Assembly: GCA_023251005.1 (NCBI GenBank)
Contig: JAHEZR010000019.1
Location: 1 to 12,705 of the forward strand
Length of the DNA stretch: 12,705 nt
From: Ignavibacteriota bacterium
GTDB lineage: Bacteria; Bacteroidota; UBA10030; JAHEZR01
Reading direction: 5' to 3'
The notes below the pieces were generated by a model that had not been told where the DNA came from, ran no database searches, and saw nothing but the letters and a program-made list of their open reading frames with translations. The position numbers were made by a program, and so were the translations under genes. Shown here piece by piece: positions 7,406-12,705 of the stretch; position 1 is the stretch's first letter, and each line of letters opens with the position of its first letter.

Positions 7406-7414
7406 AAAGGAGGT
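7406..7414 (+). promoter_or_regulatory. Strong Shine-Dalgarno sequence of acpP
   Basis: AAAGGAGGT is essentially a full complement of the 16S rRNA 3' end and lies 7 nt before the acpP ATG. It is the strongest ribosome-binding site in the window, in contrast to the weak or poorly spaced sites before fabD and fabG. This suits the high demand for acyl carrier protein. Confidence 0.85.
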
Positions 7415-7421
7415 TCGTCCA

Positions 7422-7661
7422 ATGGCTGACATAGCAGGTAAGGTGAAGGAAATCGTCGTCAACAAACTTGGAGTCGACGAAGGGCAGGTTACTTCTGAGG
7501 CTTCCTTCATCAACGATCTCGGAGCGGATTCGCTCGACACCGTAGAGCTGGTGATGGAGTTCGAAAAGGCGTTCAACATCCAAATTCCCGATGAAGACGC
7601 CGAGAAGATTTCCACGGTCGGCGACGCCGTCACCTACTTGAAATCCAAAGTGCCAGGCTGA
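7422..7661 (+). CDS. acpP: Acyl carrier protein
   Basis: This 79-residue acidic protein carries growing acyl chains on a 4'-phosphopantetheine arm during fatty acid and lipid synthesis. The attachment site is Ser37 in [12 protein letters not shown] (34-45), within the conserved helix II recognition surface. The sequence begins [18 protein letters not shown], typical of bacterial AcpP, with [11 protein letters not shown] and the helix III/IV segment [16 protein letters not shown]. The start at ATG 7422 is secured by the strong Shine-Dalgarno site. It lies between fabG and fabF, the classical order; the 75-nt gap to fabF holds no other gene that I can see. Confidence 0.99.
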   Translation: MADIAGKVKEIVVNKLGVDEGQVTSEASFINDLGADSLDTVELVMEFEKAFNIQIPDEDAEKISTVGDAVTYLKSKVPG

Positions 7662-7736
7662 TGAGCACGACCAAACTCGAATCGGTTTTCTTTGCCGGTG
7701 AATGGAAAGGGACTTAGAGTCGGAGCGTAGAAAACC

Positions 7737-8999
7737 ATGACAACGAATAATCAGAAATTGCGAGCTGTTATTACGGGAATGGGTGCTGTTACCCCACTCG
7801 GCTTGAACTTGCACGACACGTGGGGTGCCCTCCTGGCAGGGAAGAGCGGCGTTGGAAAGATTACTCGTTTCGACATTAGCCAGTACGATACAAAAATTGC
7901 GGGTGAGCTAAAGGGGTTTGATCCTCTGCATTACATGGACAGGAAAACCGCCCAGCGGATGGACCGATTCACCCAGTACGCCATCGCGGCCACAGAAATG
8001 GCAATCAAAGATGCTGCATTGAATCTCGACAGAATCGATCACGACCGCGTTGGCGTCATCTTCGGCTCCGGAATCGGTGGAATGGAAACCTATCACAAGC
8101 AGCAGCAAACGCTCTACGAGACTGGTGGTCCCCATCGCATAAGTCCTTTCTTCGTCCCGATGATGATCGCGGACATTGCAGCAGGGTACATCGCGATGAG
8201 ATATCAGTTCAAGGGTCCGAACTACGCAACGACGTCCGCTTGCGCAACCTCTGCCCACTCCATCGCAGATGCAGTAATGCTTATCCAGCGCGGCGATATC
8301 GATTTTGCTGTGACGGGTGGATCCGAGGCCGCTGTGTGCCCGATGGGAATTGGTGGCTTCAACGCGATGAAAGCGCTTTCGACTCGGAATGATGAGCCGG
8401 AAAAAGCGAGTCGTCCCTTCGACGCTCAGCGCGACGGTTTTGTGTTGGGCGAGGGCGGGGCCGTCTTGATTCTCGAAGAACTCAACCATGCACTTGCACG
8501 CGGTGCGGGCATTCACGCTGAGCTTGGAGGCATGGGTCTCACTGCCGATGCGTATCACATAACACAGCCTGCACCCGGAGGTGAGGGAGCCATTCGGTCG
8601 ATGCGGCTATGTGTCAAAGACGCGGGCCTACTGCCCGAAAATGTCGACTACATTAACGCCCACGGGACCTCCACACCCTACAATGATAAAACGGAGACTG
8701 AAGCAATCAAAGCAGTGTTCGGTGAGCACGCCTACAAACTGCATGTGAGCTCCACGAAATCGATGACCGGCCATCTTCTCGGTGCTGCAGGAGCGGTCGA
8801 GGCAATCTTCACCGCCCTTGCCATTGAGAATAATGAAATGCCCCCGACGATCAATTATGAATTTCCGGATCCAGAGTGTGACCTCAACTACATTCCAAAC
8901 AAAGCACTGAAAAAGGAAGTCAACATTGCGGTCAGCAACGCATTTGGATTTGGGGGACACAACGTGTCTCTCCTTTTGAAGAAATTTTCGCAGAATTGA
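7737..8999 (+). CDS. fabF: Beta-ketoacyl-ACP synthase II FabF
   Basis: FabF elongates acyl-ACP by condensation with malonyl-ACP. The 420-residue protein has the KAS I/II Cys-His-His triad: Cys169 in [11 protein letters not shown], His309 in NAHGTSTP, and His346 in [12 protein letters not shown], with the conserved Lys341. [12 protein letters not shown] (11-22) at the N-terminus, [15 protein letters not shown] (226-240) and NAFGFGGHN (401-409) are family hallmarks. ATG 7737 is preceded by GGAG (7722-7725) at a longish spacing of 11. The length and start fit the family. Only 9 nt separate its stop from the rnc ATG. Confidence 0.98.
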   Translation: MTTNNQKLRAVITGMGAVTPLGLNLHDTWGALLAGKSGVGKITRFDISQYDTKIAGELKGFDPLHYMDRKTAQRMDRFTQYAIAATEMAIKDAALNLDRIDHDRVGVIFGSGIGGMETYHKQQQTLYETGGPHRISPFFVPMMIADIAAGYIAMRYQFKGPNYATTSACATSAHSIADAVMLIQRGDIDFAVTGGSEAAVCPMGIGGFNAMKALSTRNDEPEKASRPFDAQRDGFVLGEGGAVLILEELNHALARGAGIHAELGGMGLTADAYHITQPAPGGEGAIRSMRLCVKDAGLLPENVDYINAHGTSTPYNDKTETEAIKAVFGEHAYKLHVSSTKSMTGHLLGAAGAVEAIFTALAIENNEMPPTINYEFPDPECDLNYIPNKALKKEVNIAVSNAFGFGGHNVSLLLKKFSQN

Positions 9000-9008
9000 G
9001 AGAGATGG

Positions 9009-9803
9009 ATGTCTCTGGTTCGAATCATCACAGAAAAGGTAAAGCACCTTCTTCCAGCGCCGCGCAAGTCAGACAGCAACCAAATCCCCGCCGACATTGA
9101 CCTCGGGCGCTTCGAAACAATCATCGGCCATCGGATTCGTCAACCCCAACTTTTTGTAGAAGCACTCCTCCATCGTTCCTACCTTCAGTACCACGACCTG
9201 CAGCAAAAGAGATCTAACGAGCGACTCGAATTCCTGGGGGACTCCGTCCTCAACCTTATCGTTGGTGAATATCTCTACAATCGCTATCCCGAGGCAGAGG
9301 AGGGGGAGCTGACGAAACTTCGATCTCGTCTCGTTAGCAGGAAAGCTCTCGCCGTCTACGCTCGACAGTTGAACCTTGATGAATTCATGTTTCTGAGCTC
9401 AAGTGCCGCACAGTCGCTTGAGAGAGGAAGCGATTCGATGCTGGCCGATGCCTATGAGGCTGTCATCGCGGCGATCTACCTCGACAGCGGGTACGAAGCC
9501 GCCAAGCGATTCGTCGAGCGACAGGTTCTGGGAGCATTGAAGAGCGGCATCCTCGACACGGCAGATCAAAACTATAAAAGCATTTTGCTTGAATATGCTC
9601 AGGGTCATGGACTCGGCATCCCGAAATACACGATCGTGAAGGAAGAAGGCCCAGACCACGACCGCACGTTTACTGTGGAGGTTGTTGTCGGCGACCAGCG
9701 ATGCGGTGTTGGAACAGGGAAAAGTAAGAAGGAGGCCGAACAGTCTGCCGCAATGATGGCCCTCGATAGAATCGATAGCACGAATCTCAAGGCATCAGCG
9801 TGA
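9009..9803 (+). CDS. rnc: Ribonuclease III
   Basis: RNase III cleaves double-stranded RNA in rRNA precursors and some mRNAs. The catalytic domain (about residues 36-180) carries the signature NERLEFLGDSVL (70-81), with Mg-binding Glu71, Glu74 and Asp78, and the second acidic pair Asp147 and Glu150 in LADAYEAVIAAIYLD. A dsRNA-binding domain follows (about 186-253), with the typical GxGxSKKEAEQSAA helix (234-247). At 264 residues it is longer than the E. coli enzyme because of a basic N-terminal extension of about 35 residues, as also seen in Bacteroidetes-type enzymes. The start region reads ATGGATG; only the second ATG (9009) is in frame. The SD-like GAGAGAGA (8998-9005) overlaps the fabF stop. 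Confidence 0.97.
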   Translation: MSLVRIITEKVKHLLPAPRKSDSNQIPADIDLGRFETIIGHRIRQPQLFVEALLHRSYLQYHDLQQKRSNERLEFLGDSVLNLIVGEYLYNRYPEAEEGELTKLRSRLVSRKALAVYARQLNLDEFMFLSSSAAQSLERGSDSMLADAYEAVIAAIYLDSGYEAAKRFVERQVLGALKSGILDTADQNYKSILLEYAQGHGLGIPKYTIVKEEGPDHDRTFTVEVVVGDQRCGVGTGKSKKEAEQSAAMMALDRIDSTNLKASA

Positions 9804-9823
9804 TCGAAAGTGAGAACTGAAGA

Positions 9824-11269
9824 ATGGCCGAACCACTCATATTTGAAATCAGCAAACCTGGACGAAGAGGATATTCACTCCCACGAGTTGATGTACCCGA
9901 AAAGAAGCTCGAGGATCTCGTCCCACCCAAGCTACTGCGTAAAGAGCCAGCGGCACTCCCCGAGGTCAGCGAGAATGAAGTCGTGCGGCATTTTGTTCGT
10001 CTATCCTCCATGAATTACCACATCGACAAGGGAATGTATCCGCTCGGTTCGTGTACGATGAAGTACAACCCGAAGGTCAACGAGGTTGCAGCCGCATTTC
10101 CTGGTTTTCAATCCATTCATCCTCTTCAACCAGAAGGAACGGTCCAAGGGGCTCTCAAATTGATGCACGAGCTTGCCGAGGACCTCGGCGAAATCACTGG
10201 AATGAAGGCGGTCAGTTTGGAGCCGGCCGCTGGTTCACAGGGAGAGTTGACCGGCTTGCTCATGATCCGTGCCTATCACCGCAAGAAGGGGAAACAGAGA
10301 AGCAAGATTCTCGTGCCCGATTCTGCGCACGGCACAAATCCAGCCAGCGTCACCATCGCTGGATATCATTCAGTGAACATCAAGTCGAATGCTCGTGGCA
10401 CAGTAGACCTCGAAGACCTCGAGCGCAATTTGGATGAAGAAGTTGCCGGGTTCATGCTTACCAATCCAAACACGTTAGGGATCTTTGAACGAGATATTCT
10501 GAAAATCGAGAAGCTCATCCACGATGCCGGTGCGATTATGTACATGGATGGGGCAAACCTCAATGCTCTCCTCGGAATTACTCGACCCGGGGATATGGGA
10601 TTTGATTGCGTTCACATCAATCTACATAAGACGTTTTCAACGCCGCATGGCGGGGGTGGTCCAGGAGCTGGACCGGTAGCTGTGAGCGACAGGCTCAAAC
10701 CATTTCTCCCTATTCCATTAATTCAAAAAGTGAATGGTCGCTATCGGTTTGCCTTTAGTCTTCCCGACTCCATAGGAAGAGTGCATACATTCTTTGGCAA
10801 CTTTGGAATGCACGTCCGCGCCTACACGTACATCCGCATGCACGGTACACAGGGACTCCGAGAGAACAGCGAGAATGCGATCATCAACGCGAATTATCTT
10901 CTCACCCGGATCAAGGATCAATTCGATCTACCTTATCAAGAAACGCCGATGCATGAATTTGTCGTGTCCGGAGAACGCCAGCGTGCCCGAGGTGTTCGAG
11001 TGATGGATATTGCAAAGCGGCTTCTCGACTACGACTTCCATGCGCCGACGACTTATTTCCCCCTTATCGTCCGCGAGGCTCTGATGATTGAGCCTACAGA
11101 AACTGAGACAAAAGAAACGCTCGATGCTTTCGCTGACGCACTCATCAAGATCGATGAGGAAACAAAGACGAATCCGGAACTTGTTCTCAAGGCGCCGCAT
11201 TCAACACCGGTGAAGCGACTCGATGACGCACTCGCTGCCCGTCAGATCAACGTCTGCTATCGAGACTAA
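9824..11269 (+). CDS. gcvPB: Glycine dehydrogenase (decarboxylating) subunit 2, P-protein beta
   Basis: GcvPB is the PLP-bearing half of the split P-protein of the glycine cleavage system. With GcvPA it decarboxylates glycine and passes the aminomethyl group to lipoylated GcvH. The 481-residue length matches subunit 2. The PLP lysine is Lys269 in [18 protein letters not shown] (264-281). Also present are [13 protein letters not shown] (72-84), [12 protein letters not shown] (133-144), [11 protein letters not shown] (166-176) and HAPTTYFP (406-413). No gcvPA, gcvT or gcvH lies in the window, so the partner must be elsewhere. The start ATG 9824 follows rnc by 20 nt with only a weak purine-rich site. 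The gene looks cotranscribed with fab-rnc. Confidence 0.97.
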   Translation: MAEPLIFEISKPGRRGYSLPRVDVPEKKLEDLVPPKLLRKEPAALPEVSENEVVRHFVRLSSMNYHIDKGMYPLGSCTMKYNPKVNEVAAAFPGFQSIHPLQPEGTVQGALKLMHELAEDLGEITGMKAVSLEPAAGSQGELTGLLMIRAYHRKKGKQRSKILVPDSAHGTNPASVTIAGYHSVNIKSNARGTVDLEDLERNLDEEVAGFMLTNPNTLGIFERDILKIEKLIHDAGAIMYMDGANLNALLGITRPGDMGFDCVHINLHKTFSTPHGGGGPGAGPVAVSDRLKPFLPIPLIQKVNGRYRFAFSLPDSIGRVHTFFGNFGMHVRAYTYIRMHGTQGLRENSENAIINANYLLTRIKDQFDLPYQETPMHEFVVSGERQRARGVRVMDIAKRLLDYDFHAPTTYFPLIVREALMIEPTETETKETLDAFADALIKIDEETKTNPELVLKAPHSTPVKRLDDALAARQINVCYRD

Positions 11270-11275
11270 TCTCAG

Positions 11276-11686
11276 ATGCCTATCGACGATGACGAAGTCA
11301 TCCGGAGAATTTTGAAGAATGCGAAGACGATAGCAGTTGTTGGAGCTTCCGCGAAGCCCTGGCGTGACAGCAATAGCATCACGAGGTTTTTGATGAAGGT
11401 AGGGTATAAAGTTCATCCTGTGAATCCTAACTACACTGAAGTCCTCGGAGTCCGATGTTTCTCCAATTTAATGGAGGTTCCAGAGCACATCGATATTGTG
11501 GATGTTTTTCGACGGCCAGATACCCTGGGACCGATCGCTGAGGAGGCGATTGTCGTTCGAGCGGGGACACTCTGGACTCAGCTTGGAGTTGTCAACGAAA
11601 ACGCGGCCGAAAAAGCAGAACGAGCAGGGCTAAATGTGATTATGGATCGGTGCATCATGGTGGAGCATCGGCGACTCCTCAGGTAA
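11276..11686 (+). CDS. CoA-binding domain protein (YccU-like)
   Basis: This 136-residue single-domain protein belongs to the small CoA-binding (Rossmann-fold) family that includes E. coli YccU; no enzymatic activity is established. Seen are the dinucleotide-type loop VVGASAKPWRDSN (21-33), VHPVNPNY (47-53), VDVFRRPD (75-82), WTQLGVVNENA (100-110) and the conserved C-terminal VIMDRCIMVEHRRL (121-134). The fold resembles the CoA-binding domain of succinyl-CoA synthetase alpha, but the ligase parts are absent. It lies 6 nt behind gcvPB with no clear Shine-Dalgarno site, suggesting coupling, and ends the transcription unit just before a terminator. Its role with CoA or acyl-CoA pools fits the neighbours but is not shown. 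Confidence 0.9.
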   Translation: MPIDDDEVIRRILKNAKTIAVVGASAKPWRDSNSITRFLMKVGYKVHPVNPNYTEVLGVRCFSNLMEVPEHIDIVDVFRRPDTLGPIAEEAIVVRAGTLWTQLGVVNENAAEKAERAGLNVIMDRCIMVEHRRLLR

Positions 11687-11706
11687 ACGGGGTTGCTCCT
11701 CAATTG

Positions 11707-11741
11707 AAAGTAGCTTCCGACAGGGGCTACTTTTTGTTTTT
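11707..11741 (+). terminator. Intrinsic terminator of the yceD-to-CoA-binding unit
   Basis: AAAGTAGC (11707-11714) pairs with GCTACTTT (11726-11733) to form an 8-bp stem with an 11-nt loop. The 3' arm runs directly into a T tract, TTTTTGTTTTT (11731-11741). It lies 20 nt after the CoA-binding protein stop and 15 nt before the next gene's start, on the + strand. This is the only convincing terminator in the window. Confidence 0.85.
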
Positions 11742-11756
11742 CAGGATGTGAATATC

Positions 11757-12705
11757 GTGACGTTAATGAGACGACTTGTTTTCTGCAGTGTTTCACTCAC
11801 TCTCTTTCTCCAGCCCTTCTATCTTCACGCTCAAGATTCTCTCTCAGTCTCCGATTCTGTTAGCAAACGACGAGTTCCGACCCCCGTTGTCATCGATAAA
11901 ATTGTCATCCGTGGCAATGAGATAACGAAGGACTTTGTCATCCTTCGGGAGATGTCGTTGAAGCCCGGTGACACGTTGAGTCTGAGCACAGCGGAGTTTG
12001 ATAAGAATCGTATCTACAGTCTTGGATTGTTCAACCGCGTGGAGCTTTCCTACTATCTCACGGACGACAAAGCAACACTCTACGTCGATCTGAATGAGCG
12101 CTGGTATATTTTTCCATTCGTCGTCCTTGGGGTCAAAGATCGTGACTGGAAAAAGTTTTACTACGGCCTCGGAGTCCTCCACGATAACTTTCGCGGTCGG
12201 AATGAAAAGATCTCTGCCTCGTTTGCTCTCGGGTACGATCCTTTCTTCTCCGTGCGATACCGAAACCCGCTCTTGAGCCTGGAATCGAACCTCTTTCACA
12301 CAAGCAGGCTGTTCTACTCGCGCGTTCGAAACAAAAGCCTTGTTTCTCAGCGTTCCGGACCGAACTTTGATGAGGACCACTACGGAGTTGAAGGGACAAT
12401 CGGGAAACGATTCAACATTTTCCAGTCTCTCTCACTCACGCTTGGATACGAAGTCCTCACGGTTTCTCAGAATGAAGCCGGGCGGACACTCTCGCCAAGC
12501 GGTCGAGACGCTTTCATCTCGGCAGGACTTAGCTTTGTTCACGATACGCGCGACCTCGCAGAATATCCATCGAAGGGGGCACTGCTCGGGGTTTCGTTCA
12601 GCAAGTATGGTTTCAGTGAATCTGTCGTGAACTATTACCACCTCTACTTTGATTCCAGAAAATTCGTGCCGACACTCGGTGGGATGGTCGTTGCCGGTCG
12701 ATTCT
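11757..12705 (+). CDS. Omp85/BamA-type outer-membrane protein with one POTRA domain (3' partial)
   Basis: This frame runs open off the window end (316 residues seen). It begins with a signal peptide: basic start MTLMRRL, hydrophobic core to residue 22, and probable cleavage after LHA (25). A POTRA-like domain follows (about 43-118), with IRGNEITKDFVILREMSLKPGD (51-72) and YSLGLFNRVEL (87-97). From about 120 the sequence alternates in beta-barrel style. It shows NFRGRNEKISASFALGY (144-160), RYRNPLL (167-173) and DTRDLAEYPSKG (263-274), as in the Omp85 superfamily. GTG 11757 is chosen because AGGA (11743-11746) lies 10 nt upstream; ATG 11766 is an alternative. BamA has five POTRA domains and TamA three; this has one, so it is neither, and its cargo is unknown. 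Confidence 0.82.
   Translation, partial: MTLMRRLVFCSVSLTLFLQPFYLHAQDSLSVSDSVSKRRVPTPVVIDKIVIRGNEITKDFVILREMSLKPGDTLSLSTAEFDKNRIYSLGLFNRVELSYYLTDDKATLYVDLNERWYIFPFVVLGVKDRDWKKFYYGLGVLHDNFRGRNEKISASFALGYDPFFSVRYRNPLLSLESNLFHTSRLFYSRVRNKSLVSQRSGPNFDEDHYGVEGTIGKRFNIFQSLSLTLGYEVLTVSQNEAGRTLSPSGRDAFISAGLSFVHDTRDLAEYPSKGALLGVSFSKYGFSESVVNYYHLYFDSRKFVPTLGGMVVAGRF

Noticed and set aside
7908..8558. 216-codon open frame on the - strand inside fabF
   Set aside because: fabF is complete and conserved across this stretch. The antisense product is Arg/His/Ser-rich with no domain-like pattern.
11844..12380. 178-codon open frame on the - strand opposite the Omp85-type gene
   Set aside because: The + strand frame has a signal peptide, a POTRA domain and barrel motifs, while the - strand frame shows none and lacks a plausible ribosome-binding context.
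1..12705. CRISPR arrays, insertion sequences, tRNA or rRNA genes, phage or defence genes
   Set aside because: No direct-repeat array, transposase-like frame, terminal inverted repeats, tRNA-like cloverleaf or rRNA segment was found by reading both strands. The window is conserved core genome apart from its edges.

Overview
The window is a gene-dense stretch of a Gram-negative bacterial chromosome, about half G+C by eye, with every recognisable gene on the + strand. An Omp85-type outer-membrane protein with a signal peptide and the TRAP transporter point to a double-membrane cell. The gene order yceD-rpmF-plsX-fabH-fabD-fabG-acpP-fabF-rnc, the N-terminal extension on RNase III, the split glycine decarboxylase (separate GcvPB) and the single-POTRA Omp85 protein are compatible with the FCB side of the tree (Chlorobi/Ignavibacteria-like lineages). 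This placement is an inference, not a demonstration.

Region 1 (3-2577) is a tripartite TRAP uptake system in the order DctP (5' end missing), DctQ, DctM, with stop/start overlaps (ATGA, TAATG) implying translational coupling. The receptor carries Trp where most DctP proteins have the carboxylate-binding Arg, so its ligand may not be an ordinary organic acid.

Region 2 (2578-2755) is a pyrimidine-rich spacer. It holds a good sigma70-like promoter (TTGACT-17-TATATT) and a leader of about 95 nt with two interleaved inverted repeats.

Region 3 (2756-11686) is an apparent 11-gene transcription unit with no gap above 102 bp. It contains yceD and rpmF (50S ribosome), then plsX (phospholipid precursor), fabH, fabD, fabG, acpP and fabF (type II fatty acid synthesis: initiation, malonyl loading, ketoreduction, carrier and elongation), then rnc (RNase III), gcvPB (glycine cleavage P-protein subunit 2) and a small CoA-binding protein. 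Dehydratase, enoyl reductase and acetyl-CoA carboxylase genes are not in the window. All catalytic residues that I could place in the fab, rnc and gcvPB products are present. The unit ends at an intrinsic terminator (11707-11741).

Region 4 (11757-12705, cut by the window edge) is the start of an outer-membrane beta-barrel protein with a signal peptide, one POTRA domain and the beginning of an Omp85/BamA-type barrel.

Most of the window is conserved housekeeping DNA, and I do not see a clearly new system. The points most worth a second look are the Arg-to-Trp TRAP receptor, the leader of the yceD operon, hairpins that straddle stop codons, gcvPB without gcvPA, and the short Omp85 protein that starts directly behind a terminator.
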